Below, piece after piece: positions 24,323 to 32,794 of a stretch of 64,000 bases of DNA. This DNA comes from Bin87 sp965220505 (GTDB lineage Bacteria; Chloroflexota; Dehalococcoidia; Lucifugimonadales; UBA3495). A program made the position numbers and the translations under genes. The stretch is from positions 62,001-126,000 of the forward strand of contig CBDCQE010000002.1 in the NCBI GenBank assembly GCA_965220505.1, written 5' to 3'. Within the stretch, counting starts at the first letter, position 1. Every line of letters starts with the position of its first letter. The notes beneath the pieces were generated by a model that worked only from the letters and a program-made list of their open reading frames with translations, did not search any database and was not told where the DNA came from.

Positions 24323-25336
24323 ATGACCGCCAGACCATCCAAGCCTCTGTTCGACCCGCCTCCGATGAGGCAGCTTTCCATCGAGGAGGCGCCGAATCTC
24401 TATGAGGACGGTGTGTACTACCCTGGGGCGGCTATTCCCGGCTTTGAACCCGAAGTGTCCCCGGTCACCCAACCTTCCATCGAAGAGGCCCCCCACCTCT
24501 ACGAGGACGGCATTTTCTATCCCGCAACGGACGGTGCGCCCTTGCCTGACGGAGCTGGGCAATACCACGAGTTTCTGCACGTGAACACGCTGCTGCAGAT
24601 TCATTACGCCGACCAGCCCCGCATCATCGTCAGCGGCAACACTTTCGTTTACTACGACCAGGGCCGCCCGGGCCGCAACATCGCGCCGGACTGCTACGTT
24701 GCCTTTGACGTGAACCGCGACGAAATCATCAGTCAGGAACACTATCGCATTTGGGTGGTGGGCAAGCCGCCCGACTTCGCGCTGGAAATTGCGTCCGAAC
24801 ACACCGCCCATAATGATCTCGTCCCCAAGCGTGAGCTGTACGCCGCCATCGGCATCGGCGAATACTGGCGGTACGACCCCAGCGAGGACAGCCGGTATTA
24901 TGGGGAGCGGTTGGTGGGCGAACGGCTGGTTGACGGCGAATACCAACGCCTACCCGTGGCCCCGGACGCTGAAGGTCGCCCACGCGGATACAGCCCTACC
25001 CTGGAACTGGACCTGGTCTGGGAAGAACGCATCCTGCGGTTTTATGACCCGACAACCGGCGAGTGGCTGCGCGACTACGACGAAACCAGATCAGATCTCA
25101 TCACCGCCGAGAACACGCTGGCTGGCGAGCAGGCCGCCCGCGCCGCCGCTGAGTCCATGCTGGAAACGGAGCAGGCTGCCCGAGAAACGGCGCGCGCCAA
25201 ACTTGAAACGGAGCGCGCCGCCCGAACCGCCGCTGAGACCAGCCTGTCAGACGAGCGCACCGCCCGCGCCGCCGCCGAAGCCCGCGCCGCCGAGCTGGAA
25301 GCAGAGCTACGCCGGCTGCGTGGCGAGGCCACCTAG
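24323..25336 (+). CDS. Uma2 family protein with duplicated N-terminal motif and coiled-coil tail
   Basis: 337 residues; ATG at 24323 after GAGGA. Two copies of SIEEAPxLYEDGxxYP lie at residues about 18-33 and 50-65. The Uma2 domain follows (HVNTLLQIHYADQPRIIVSG, RNIAPDCYVAFDV, PDFALEIASEHTAHNDLVPK with Glu and Lys). The last 65 residues form a coiled coil of 14-residue units (AARAAAESMLETEQ-like). Third Uma2 gene of the window. Its stop overlaps the stop of the convergent ROK gene. Confidence 0.8.
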   Translation: MTARPSKPLFDPPPMRQLSIEEAPNLYEDGVYYPGAAIPGFEPEVSPVTQPSIEEAPHLYEDGIFYPATDGAPLPDGAGQYHEFLHVNTLLQIHYADQPRIIVSGNTFVYYDQGRPGRNIAPDCYVAFDVNRDEIISQEHYRIWVVGKPPDFALEIASEHTAHNDLVPKRELYAAIGIGEYWRYDPSEDSRYYGERLVGERLVDGEYQRLPVAPDAEGRPRGYSPTLELDLVWEERILRFYDPTTGEWLRDYDETRSDLITAENTLAGEQAARAAAESMLETEQAARETARAKLETERAARTAAETSLSDERTARAAAEARAAELEAELRRLRGEAT

Positions 25337-26364
25337 CGCTTCGCCGTCTCCGCCCAGACCAGGCTGGCGGCGCCCACCATCCCCTGGCTGTCGCCGAAGG
25401 TGGCCGGGGCCAGCCGGAACGCCCGGTGACCGGAGCTCATCGCCCGCCGCCGCGTGCCGTCTTCGATCTGGCCCAGCAGGCCCAACTCCTGCAGGCCAAG
25501 GGTCACGCCGCCACCCATCACCACCACGTCGGGATTGAAGATGTTGAGCACGTTGCCCAACCCGACGATGATCGCGCCCACCGCGGCTTCTATCACCTCC
25601 AGGGCCACGTTGTCGCCCCGCGCGGCGGCGGCGAAGACCGCCTCTCCGGTCAGCGACGCGTTGGCCTCGTAGGCCCGCTGCAGAGGCGAGCCCGGGGTGG
25701 CGTCTGCCAGGCGGGCCTGGGCGGCGCGGGCGATGGCGGTGCCGGACGCCAGTGCTTCGAGGCAGCCGCTGTTGCCGCACGCACAGGGCGGCGCGTCAGC
25801 ACGCAGATCAATGGTCATGTGCCCAACTTCGCCAGCCGCTCCCACCGCGCCGGTGAACACTTCTCCCCGGTCAACGATCCCCGCTCCCACGCCGGTGCTG
25901 AAGGTTATGAAAACCAGCGTTCGAGACGGCTTGTCCTGTGGCCGCACCGGCCGTCCGGCCCCGTAGTAATACTCGCCCAGGGCCGCCAGGTTGGCGTCGT
26001 TGCCCACCCAAACCGGCGCGCCCAGCAGTGGCTCCCAAAGCGCGGGCAGCATAACCCCGTTCAGGGCCGGCAGGTTGGGCGAGGACAGCAGCATGTTGCT
26101 GGCCGCGTCAATCGAGCCGGCCAGGGCGACTCCGGCGCCGGCAATCGTCCGTCCCCCGGCCCAATCTTTCGCCGTCTGAAGCAACTCGCCGGCGGCGTGA
26201 ACCAGTTGGTCCTGCAGCGCGCCCGGCTCATTGGCGACGCGCTCCTGCCACAGGATGATCCCCTGCCGGTCAATGACTGCGGCGCGGGCCCAAGTTCCGC
26301 CCCAGTCCATCGCCAGCGCTACTGGCGCCTCTTGAGCGTGAACGTTGCTTTCGGGCGTGGTCAT
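25333..26364 (-). CDS. ROK family sugar kinase/regulator-like protein
   Basis: 343 residues. ALAMDWGGTWARAAVID is the phosphate-binding loop, VGNDANLAALGEYYYGAG the second conserved block with the catalytic Asp, and EVGHMTID with CACGNSGCLEALASG the ROK zinc site (CxCGxxGCxE). No helix-turn-helix domain is present, so it is more likely a glucokinase-type enzyme than a repressor. The stop codons of this gene and the plus-strand Uma2 gene share the tetranucleotide CTAG. Confidence 0.9.
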   Translation of the reverse strand: MTTPESNVHAQEAPVALAMDWGGTWARAAVIDRQGIILWQERVANEPGALQDQLVHAAGELLQTAKDWAGGRTIAGAGVALAGSIDAASNMLLSSPNLPALNGVMLPALWEPLLGAPVWVGNDANLAALGEYYYGAGRPVRPQDKPSRTLVFITFSTGVGAGIVDRGEVFTGAVGAAGEVGHMTIDLRADAPPCACGNSGCLEALASGTAIARAAQARLADATPGSPLQRAYEANASLTGEAVFAAAARGDNVALEVIEAAVGAIIVGLGNVLNIFNPDVVVMGGGVTLGLQELGLLGQIEDGTRRRAMSSGHRAFRLAPATFGDSQGMVGAASLVWAETAKR

Positions 26365-26415
26365 CCTCCGGCCTCCAGTGCGCGGGATTGTATCACCCCC
26401 TCGGAAGTCACACGC

Positions 26416-26991
26416 TTAGCCGCCCTGCGCCGACGCCTGGGCCAACAGCTCATCCAACGCACCGCGCAGCACGTCCTCCGGCATCGGGCCCACGTACTTG
26501 CGCTGTACCACGCCGTCGGCGTCGATGAAGAACTTCTCGGGTATGCCGCGCACGCCATACTCCAGAGCAATCGATCCGTCGGCGTCCACGCCGGTGGGAT
26601 AGGCAACCCCGAACTCCACCAGGAACACCTCTGCCGCGTCGGGCGTGTCCCAGACGTTGACGCCGACGAATTCCACCGGCGCACCGGAGTAGGCGGAGTA
26701 GATGCGGTTCAGCGTCGCCGCCTCCTGTCGGCACGGCCCGCACCAGGACGCCCAGAAATCCACCATCACCACCTTGCCCCGCAGGTCCGAGAGCCGGAGC
26801 GTGTCGCCGTCGGCCGTCTCCAACGCGAAGTCCGCCGCGCGCGCCTCCGGCACCCGCACCTCGCCGAACTGCGCGTTGATGCCGGCTCCGGACGGCGCGT
26901 CCTGCTGCCGCACCGCCGCCCACGCCAGCAGGACGAACAGCGGGATCAGCACGACCGCTGTACCCAGCATGATCCAACCGCGCCGGTTCAT
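26416..26991 (-). CDS. TlpA/CcmG-like thiol-disulfide oxidoreductase
   Basis: 191 residues. One N-terminal membrane anchor (WIMLGTAVVLIPLFVLLAWA), then a periplasmic-type thioredoxin domain with the active site VDFWASWCGPCRQEA and the cis-Pro region YGVRGIPEKFFIDADG. In a cytochrome c maturation operon it would reduce apocytochrome CXXCH cysteines for heme ligation (CcmG/ResA role). Its ATG overlaps the stop of the upstream gene by one base (TGATG), so it is translationally coupled. Last gene of the ccm operon. Confidence 0.88.
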   Translation of the reverse strand: MNRRGWIMLGTAVVLIPLFVLLAWAAVRQQDAPSGAGINAQFGEVRVPEARAADFALETADGDTLRLSDLRGKVVMVDFWASWCGPCRQEAATLNRIYSAYSGAPVEFVGVNVWDTPDAAEVFLVEFGVAYPTGVDADGSIALEYGVRGIPEKFFIDADGVVQRKYVGPMPEDVLRGALDELLAQASAQGG

Positions 26992-28061
26992 CAGCTTGTG
27001 CTCGCCGTCGGACGCCGCCAGATACCCCAGGCCAGCAGTCCCGCCAACGCCACACCCACCATGATGGGCAGGGCGCCGAACCAGAACCTGGCCTCCGACA
27101 GCGGGTTGCCCACCCGGTCAACCCACGTTGGCTCGGGCAATCCGGAGAGGGTGATGCTCACCCCGGCGCCCGGCGCCAGGTTTTCCGCCCCCCAGGCCCG
27201 GTAGGTGACCTCGCCCACTGAGAAGCCATCGGCAGGCACCAGTCCGCCGACCCCGATGTTTCCGAACTCTTGGGGTATCAGCAATCGCAGCGATTCCGCG
27301 CCCTGCAGGGTATTGTCCCGCCACGCCATCTCGTTGCCTGCGTAGGGCACGGTGAATGTGAAGCTGACCTGGTGCCGGCCCGGGGGCACGGCAGCGGTAA
27401 TGGCGAAGCCGGTACCCACCGGTATCACCTCACCGCCCACCAGGTTGGTGGAAACGTCCAGGTCAGTGGCCGCCGGTGGCAGGGAGAATCGCAGGAAGCT
27501 GAACTGCCCGATCATGGGCGGCGCGGAGAGGTCAGGAACCAGCGTGGTGTCGCTGCGGTTTTCCAGCGTGAAAAGCTGCACCGCCGCCATGCGCCGGGTC
27601 GCCGAGTCAATACCGGCGACGATGATCGACTGCTCCGTGGTGGTCACCACACCCACATCGCGGGTGAATTCGTAGACCGTCAGCGCCACCGGCTCGGCTA
27701 TTTCCGCTTGCGAGAGCACCTCGGTGTAGCGGGTTTCGCCGTAGTCCACCGCCAGCGCGATGCTGTCGCCGTCCGACACCGCCGGCACGTGGTCAAACCG
27801 AAAGCTCCCGTCGGCTTCGGTGGTTTCCTCATACGTGTCCACTGACCCCGAGCCGGCGCCGAAACGGTGCAACAGCACAGTGACACCGGCGAGGGCATCG
27901 ACTCCCTGCGTACCGTTGACTACCGTTCCGGTCACGACGATGGTATCCGGAGATTGCCCGAACAGCGTCGTCGGTCCGAAAGCCAGCGACGCGGCCACCA
28001 CCAGAGCTGCCGCAAAAGCCAATACGCGCAACCGCCGATCAGTCACTCGACGCCTGGCCAT
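26991..28061 (-). CDS. Membrane-anchored beta-sandwich protein within the ccm operon
   Basis: 356 residues from the ATG at 28061 (overlapping the previous gene by 23 bases). An N-terminal signal or anchor (LRVLAFAAALVVAASLAFG) is followed by a carboxypeptidase-regulatory-like Ig domain (DTIVVTGTVVNGTQGVDALA, GVTVLLHRFG, EADGSFRFDHVPAV), a second beta-rich region and a C-terminal helix (WFGALPIMVGVALAGLLAWG) with a basic end. No Ccm protein of this build is known to me; location suggests a role in cytochrome maturation or assembly outside the membrane. Confidence 0.65.
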   Translation of the reverse strand: MARRRVTDRRLRVLAFAAALVVAASLAFGPTTLFGQSPDTIVVTGTVVNGTQGVDALAGVTVLLHRFGAGSGSVDTYEETTEADGSFRFDHVPAVSDGDSIALAVDYGETRYTEVLSQAEIAEPVALTVYEFTRDVGVVTTTEQSIIVAGIDSATRRMAAVQLFTLENRSDTTLVPDLSAPPMIGQFSFLRFSLPPAATDLDVSTNLVGGEVIPVGTGFAITAAVPPGRHQVSFTFTVPYAGNEMAWRDNTLQGAESLRLLIPQEFGNIGVGGLVPADGFSVGEVTYRAWGAENLAPGAGVSITLSGLPEPTWVDRVGNPLSEARFWFGALPIMVGVALAGLLAWGIWRRPTASTS

Positions 28062-28347
28062 GCTCGTCCTGTTGATCCAAATCTCGCATGATCTGCGCCG
28101 CCTGACGCCGGTACTGGTCCAGTTGCTCACGGAAATCATCGTCGTCGATGCGACCGAGGCTATGCTCCATCTGGAGGGTCCGTATCGCCTCGTATACGTC
28201 CTCCAACGCCACATTGCCGGACGCTGTTACGCTTGCGTCCTGCGGCTCCAGCACTCTGCCAGCCGCCCGCCACCGGCCGGCCAGAAAGGGCCATGCCACG
28301 GCGCCCACGATAAGCAATGCCACCGCTATTGCCAGCCCCAGCTGCAT
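28039..28347 (-). CDS. CcmI-like small membrane protein
   Basis: 102 residues. One N-terminal helix (LGLAIAVALLIVGAVAWPFL) then an acidic helical region (EDVYEAIRTLQMEHSLGRID ... EQLDQYRRQAAQIM), the layout of the N-terminal part of CcmI, without the TPR part. It may tether the heme lyase or chaperone apocytochrome. It lies between ccmF and the beta-sandwich gene, overlapping the latter. Confidence 0.6.
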   Translation of the reverse strand: MQLGLAIAVALLIVGAVAWPFLAGRWRAAGRVLEPQDASVTASGNVALEDVYEAIRTLQMEHSLGRIDDDDFREQLDQYRRQAAQIMRDLDQQDEHGQASSD

Positions 28348-28373
28348 CGACCTGCCTCGCTAGACGCCGGCTG

Positions 28374-30359
28374 CTAGTCGGCCGCGCTCGTTGCCGGGGA
28401 CGCAACCGCCACCCGACGGCGCGCCGGAGCGCGGGATGGCCACAGCGCAATCACGGTGCCGAACACCATCACGGGGCCGGCCACCCACATCCACCAGACC
28501 AGCGGGTTCACCAGGATGCGGAAACCCACGGCTCCGTCCTCGCGGTTCTCGCTGGGCACCACGTAGAAGTCCTCCACCGGCGTGGAGCGGATCGCCGCCC
28601 GGGTCGATGCCATGTTGAACGCCGGATGGAACGTCCGCTGCGGGTGCATCGTCTCCAGCAGTTCGCCGTCCCGGTACACTTCCACGGTAGTGCGGAACTC
28701 GGTGCGGTCGGAGAAGGCCAGCGCGGTGGTGTCCACGTATTCCATGGTGTAGCCCTGCACGGTTACCGACTCGCCGGGCATCAGCGCCACGTCGCGCTGC
28801 ACGCCGTAGAAGGATTGGCCGACCACGCCCAGGGCCACCATCACCACCGCCAGGTGCACGATGTAGCCGCCGTAGCGTGGCCGGTTGGCCAGAACCAGCC
28901 GCACGAACCCAAGGGCCGGATTGTCTCCCACGCTGCGCCGCCTGGCGACAGTTCCCCGCACCCACTCGACCACGATGCTCGTCGTCACCAGCGCACACAG
29001 GCCGAACCCGATCACCGCGTAGGGCTGCCGGATTCCCACGACCAGCAGGACGGCAATAGTCGCCAGCGCGGCTATTCCCGGCACCAGCAGCGCCCGCCGC
29101 AGCGATTTCAGGTTCGCGCGGCGCCACGGCAGCAGCGGCCCGATGCCCATCAGGAGCACCAGGGCCAGCATCAGCGGACCGTTCACCTGGTCGTAGAAGG
29201 GACGGGCCACCGTGATCTCCTGCTCGGCGAACAACCGCGACAGCAGCGGGTATACCGTCCCCCACAGCGTGGCAAAAGCGATCCCCAGCAGCAACAGGTT
29301 GTTCACCAGGAAAGCCGATTCGCGGGAGAGCATGGAGTCCAGGCTCTGCGCGCTTTTCATCCGCTCGTATCGCCAGAAAAAGATCGCCAGCGGCACGATC
29401 ACGCCGAAGGCCAGGAACAGGAGGAACACCCAGCCCAGCGTGGACGCGCCGAAGGAGTGCACCGAGGGCACCGGCCCGCCCCGGTTCATGAACATGCCGT
29501 ACAGGGCCAGCCCGAAGGCCACGTCGATCAGCACGATGTTCCACATGCGGAACATGCCGCGCCGTTTCTGCACCATGATCGAGTGGACAAACGCCGTCAG
29601 CGCAATCCACGGCATGAACGCGGCGTTCTCCACCGGGTCCCAGAACCAGAACCCGCCCCAGCCCAGGATGGTGTAGGCCCACCACGAGCCCAGCAGCAGG
29701 CCGGCGGCCAGCAACGCCCAAATGCCCACGCCCCAGGCGCGGCCCGCGTCGATCCACTCGTCGCCGCCCTTGCCTCCGATCAGGTTGCCCAGGGAGAAGG
29801 CCATGGGGATGCTGATGCCCACCAGCCCGGCCATCAGCGCCGGCGGGTGGAAGAACATCCCGAAGTGGGTCAGCAGCGGGTTGATACCCTGCCCGTCGGG
29901 TACGGGGAACGGCAGCTTGGCGAAGGGGTTGGCCATGAAGCCCATCACGGCCAGGAAGAACACTTCGATCAGCATCAGGATGGCCGTGGTCCACGCCAGC
30001 GTGGGCCGGGTGGACGCCGGGGCCAGCCAGATCGCCAGCGCGGCCATCACCGACAGCGCGAAGGCGATGTAAAGCAGCGAGCCCTCGTTGCCCGCGTAGA
30101 AGGCCACCCAGGTGTAGATGTTGGGCATCGCCAGGTTGCTGTGCTCGGCCACGTACTTCAGGGAGAAGTCCCGGGCGATGAACGACTGCACCAGCGACAG
30201 GGTAGACACCAGCAGGACCACCACCAGCACGTAGGACGCCTTGCGTCCGCTGTCCACCAGCGCCGGCGAACCGCGCAACTGGCCGCCCACCGACGCGAAG
30301 AACGAATAGGCCGCCAGCGCCAGCCCCATCCAGAGGCAGGCCGCTCCCAGATCAGCCAT
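28374..30359 (-). CDS. ccmF: Heme lyase CcmF/NrfE family
   Basis: 661 residues, about fifteen membrane helices, the usual CcmF size. The WWD signature is seen as GSWWAYTILGWGGFWFWDPV followed by ENAAFMPW; conserved His occur in FGMFFHPPALM and FVHSIMVQKRR. CcmF attaches heme b from holo-CcmE to CXXCH apocytochromes (System I). It starts two bases after the ccmH stop. ccmABCDE are not in this window. Confidence 0.95.
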   Translation of the reverse strand: MADLGAACLWMGLALAAYSFFASVGGQLRGSPALVDSGRKASYVLVVVLLVSTLSLVQSFIARDFSLKYVAEHSNLAMPNIYTWVAFYAGNEGSLLYIAFALSVMAALAIWLAPASTRPTLAWTTAILMLIEVFFLAVMGFMANPFAKLPFPVPDGQGINPLLTHFGMFFHPPALMAGLVGISIPMAFSLGNLIGGKGGDEWIDAGRAWGVGIWALLAAGLLLGSWWAYTILGWGGFWFWDPVENAAFMPWIALTAFVHSIMVQKRRGMFRMWNIVLIDVAFGLALYGMFMNRGGPVPSVHSFGASTLGWVFLLFLAFGVIVPLAIFFWRYERMKSAQSLDSMLSRESAFLVNNLLLLGIAFATLWGTVYPLLSRLFAEQEITVARPFYDQVNGPLMLALVLLMGIGPLLPWRRANLKSLRRALLVPGIAALATIAVLLVVGIRQPYAVIGFGLCALVTTSIVVEWVRGTVARRRSVGDNPALGFVRLVLANRPRYGGYIVHLAVVMVALGVVGQSFYGVQRDVALMPGESVTVQGYTMEYVDTTALAFSDRTEFRTTVEVYRDGELLETMHPQRTFHPAFNMASTRAAIRSTPVEDFYVVPSENREDGAVGFRILVNPLVWWMWVAGPVMVFGTVIALWPSRAPARRRVAVASPATSAAD

Positions 30360-30361
30360 GC

Positions 30362-30892
30362 TCAGGCTTCTCCATCCGGATCCCGAGCGTCCAGCGCCAG
30401 ATCGCGGTCCACCGCAGCCAGGTAGGGCTGCAACTCGTCGCCGTCACTCGTGACGGGATCCTCGGCAGGGTCGCCGCGCCGCCCGCGCATGGCCCGCAGG
30501 GCGAGCAGCCCGCCGGCCAGCGCCGCCACTACGACAACGCCGGGCACGATCCATGCGATCAGGTAGAAGCCGGAGCGCGGCGGCTCGGCCAGCACGCTGG
30601 GTCCGTACCTCTCCGGCGCGGAGAACCAGGCCAGTACCTCCTCTCGGGTCGCGCCGGACGCCAGGAGTTCCCGCACCTGCGCCCGCATCTGCTTCGCCAA
30701 CGGCACCTCGGTCTGGTCGATGGTCTGCGCCGGACACACCGGGCACATCAGCATCCGGTCTATCTCCTGCGCCTTCGTCTCGTCGTACGCTGCGCCCGTC
30801 TCGCCGGATTGGGCCATGACGACGCCGGTGGACAGCGCGCCCGTGATAATAACAATCACCAGAGCGGCGCAGAATCTGCGAAATTGGCCCAC
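30362..30892 (-). CDS. ccmH: Cytochrome c maturation protein CcmH
   Basis: 176 residues. Signal/anchor at the N-terminus (ALVIVIITGALSTGVVMA), the redox motif RMLMCPVCPAQTIDQTEVPL (CPVC in place of the usual CxxC with similar surroundings), the three-helix region LAKQMRAQVRELLASGATRE, then a second helix (FYLIAWIVPGVVVVAALAGG). CcmH reduces apocytochrome thiols. First gene of the minus-strand operon ccmH-ccmF-ccmI-like-beta-sandwich-tlpA. Confidence 0.92.
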   Translation of the reverse strand: MGQFRRFCAALVIVIITGALSTGVVMAQSGETGAAYDETKAQEIDRMLMCPVCPAQTIDQTEVPLAKQMRAQVRELLASGATREEVLAWFSAPERYGPSVLAEPPRSGFYLIAWIVPGVVVVAALAGGLLALRAMRGRRGDPAEDPVTSDGDELQPYLAAVDRDLALDARDPDGEA

Positions 30893-30916
30893 GCCTGAAC
30901 CTGCCGGTCTAGAGGG

Positions 30917-31351
30917 TCAGGGTTCCGTCGTTTCGGAACCGACAACTGTCAGGAACTCGGCTGGTCTGACAATCTCTATGTCGCGAAACGGGTTCATCAC
31001 CAGCAGGTCGTCATCACCGGTCACGATATAGTCGGCATTGCCGTTGACTGCCAGTTCCAGGATTTTGTCGTCCTTGGGATCACGACAGGCTCGCACTGAT
31101 TCGATCACTTCGACCGGTTCGACGCCAAGCATTAAGTTCCGCAGGAACTCTTCGCGCCTCTCTAGGGTGGCGTAGCGGTCGAACCGAGGTCTCCGGAGCA
31201 CATCATCCAATTCATCGTTCAACGCCCGGGACATAAGGACCGTGCCGAGACGCAACGCAATGGCCAACCCTCGCCCTGGTACGGAACCATCGGACAATGT
31301 TGCGCTGACGACGGCATTAGTATCAAACACGAGACGGAGCCGGGGCGTCAT
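30917..31351 (-). CDS. PIN-domain toxin (COG1569-like)
   Basis: 144 residues. LRLVFDTNAVVSATL, SRALNDELDDVLRRPRF, VRACRDPKDDKILELAV and DYIVTGDDDLLVM are the canonical blocks of the COG1569-type PIN proteins. It overlaps the upstream antitoxin-like gene by four bases (ATGA), typical of a type II pair. Inserted between the ccm and act operons. Confidence 0.85.
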   Translation of the reverse strand: MTPRLRLVFDTNAVVSATLSDGSVPGRGLAIALRLGTVLMSRALNDELDDVLRRPRFDRYATLERREEFLRNLMLGVEPVEVIESVRACRDPKDDKILELAVNGNADYIVTGDDDLLVMNPFRDIEIVRPAEFLTVVGSETTEP

Positions 31352-31578
31352 TCATCCAATATAGACTGGAGGATCTCCGGTGTCAGCCCGTTCTCTTGGG
31401 CTTCGCGGCTCAGATCCCGCATGATCTCTTCCAGTGGCCTCCGGGGACCCATCAATCTGCGCAGGTGGGAATTAATCAAGAAGTCCATCCTGCGCCGGTC
31501 CATGTCGGACGCCGAACGATATTTTTCCGCTACTTCGGAATCAACCGTCACCGTTATGGTCTCGGTAGTATCTGCCAT
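31348..31578 (-). CDS. Antitoxin-like protein paired with the PIN gene at 30917
   Basis: 76 residues from the ATG at 31578, preceded by GGAGG. ETITVTVDSEVAEKYRSASD looks like the ribbon of a ribbon-helix-helix DNA-binding domain, followed by helices MDRRRMDFLINSHLRRLM; the C-terminus (LTPEILQSILDE) is acidic and probably binds the toxin. Likely autorepressor of the pair. A longer start at 31611 is less likely. Confidence 0.75.
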   Translation of the reverse strand: MADTTETITVTVDSEVAEKYRSASDMDRRRMDFLINSHLRRLMGPRRPLEEIMRDLSREAQENGLTPEILQSILDE

Positions 31579-31667
31579 CACTGCGCCTCCGGGTGGAAAG
31601 AAGATTACCACTCAAGGGTAGCACGGCGGGACACTGCCGCACAGGGAATTTGAGCCGGCCGTCGGCG

Positions 31668-32225
31668 TTACTGGCACGCCGCGGCGTCGCCATCCTGGAT
31701 GCAGCCTTCCACGTAGTCCAGCACCAGCTCGATCTGGTCGGGGGTCAGCAGTTTCCTGAAGGGAGGCATCACGTTGACCCCGCCTTCGATCACGCCCCGC
31801 AGACCATCCCGGTCCAGGCTCCTGGCCGCTTCCGACTTGAGGTTGGGGTTCTGCGTGGCCAGGTCCAGCGGCTGGTAGCCGTAGTCCACGATCATCCGCG
31901 CCAGCACCGGGCCGTTGCCCAGTCCCTCGGCGCCGTGGCACATGACGCAGTTGGTCTCAAAGATGTGCTTGCCCGATCCAGCGAACGAAGTGGATTTCGG
32001 CGGCACGGACCCGTACCACGGCACCGCCGACGCCGGCACGCTGAGCCGGGGCGGTTCGTGGGCTTTGTACGCCGGCTGATAGTGCATTTCGTAGAAGATG
32101 TCCAGCGGGTAGGAACCCTGCGAGCAGCCGGCTGCGACCAGCCCCACCGTCGCCAGCGCCGCAAACAGCAGCGGGAGCCGGAACGTGCCGGGGATGGAGC
32201 CAATCCGTGTCATCAAGTTTCTCAT
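31668..32225 (-). CDS. actE: Alternative complex III subunit E, monoheme cytochrome c lipoprotein
   Basis: 185 residues from the ATG at 32225. Lipobox VAAGC (Cys 34), the EMHYQPAYKAHEPPRLSVPA segment typical of ActE, and one heme site CVMCH (residues 93-97) with MPPFRKLLTPDQIE supplying a likely axial Met. It is probably lipid-anchored outside the membrane and passes electrons from the complex. Last gene of the act operon. Confidence 0.9.
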   Translation of the reverse strand: MRNLMTRIGSIPGTFRLPLLFAALATVGLVAAGCSQGSYPLDIFYEMHYQPAYKAHEPPRLSVPASAVPWYGSVPPKSTSFAGSGKHIFETNCVMCHGAEGLGNGPVLARMIVDYGYQPLDLATQNPNLKSEAARSLDRDGLRGVIEGGVNVMPPFRKLLTPDQIELVLDYVEGCIQDGDAAACQ

Positions 32226-32265
32226 TGCAACTTTCAGCTTGGGTAATCGCAGCGGTCGGGCCAGT

Positions 32266-32775
32266 CTAGGCGCGGTTGGTCGTAACGTCCAGCGCGCCCG
32301 CATAGTTCAGGATTTCGGTAACCTGGGGCGCCTGTGCGGCGCCGGCGTTCACCAGCACGCCAATCAAGCCGGCGGCAATCCGGTCGTCGGTGTGCGGAGA
32401 CGGGAACCGCGCCCGCACCGACATCGCAATCCCGATCACGGTGAACAGGATCGCGCCCAGCATGGCGCCGGCGTAGCAGATCACCGCCAGCGGCGGCAGC
32501 GCCAGGATGGGTTTGGGGCCAGTGGTCATGGGTACTGCCAGCGGGGTCATTCCGGCGACTATCAGGGCCAGAACGAGGCCAAGGATTCCGCCGACAATCG
32601 GCCACACAAACAGGGCATGCCTCTCCATCGGTTCGCCGAAAGCGCCTTCCGGATAGGGAATGTCGGTGAGGAAATGGTAATCCGATTCGGCGATGCCAGA
32701 CGCCTTCAGCGCGTCACCGGCATCCGCCGCCGCGGAGGCGTCGTCGAACAGGCCCAGTATTGCTTGTCTTGCCAT
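32266..32775 (-). CDS. actD: Alternative complex III subunit D, DUF3341 (copy 2)
   Basis: 169 residues with two membrane helices (FVWPIVGGILGLVLALIVAG; LAVICYAGAMLGAILFTVIG) after an N-terminal globular part (DYHFLTDIPYPEGAFGEPME). This layout is the DUF3341/ActD type. It is a paralogue of the gene just upstream at 32795, so ActD is duplicated here. Single-copy ActD is the usual state. Confidence 0.85.
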   Translation of the reverse strand: MARQAILGLFDDASAAADAGDALKASGIAESDYHFLTDIPYPEGAFGEPMERHALFVWPIVGGILGLVLALIVAGMTPLAVPMTTGPKPILALPPLAVICYAGAMLGAILFTVIGIAMSVRARFPSPHTDDRIAAGLIGVLVNAGAAQAPQVTEILNYAGALDVTTNRA

Positions 32776-32794
32776 GTGATCGTGCCAGTCCTTG

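Noticed and set aside
28317..30425. 702-codon plus-strand ORF over ccmF
   Set aside because: Shadow; the opposite strand encodes a full-length CcmF with the WWD signature.
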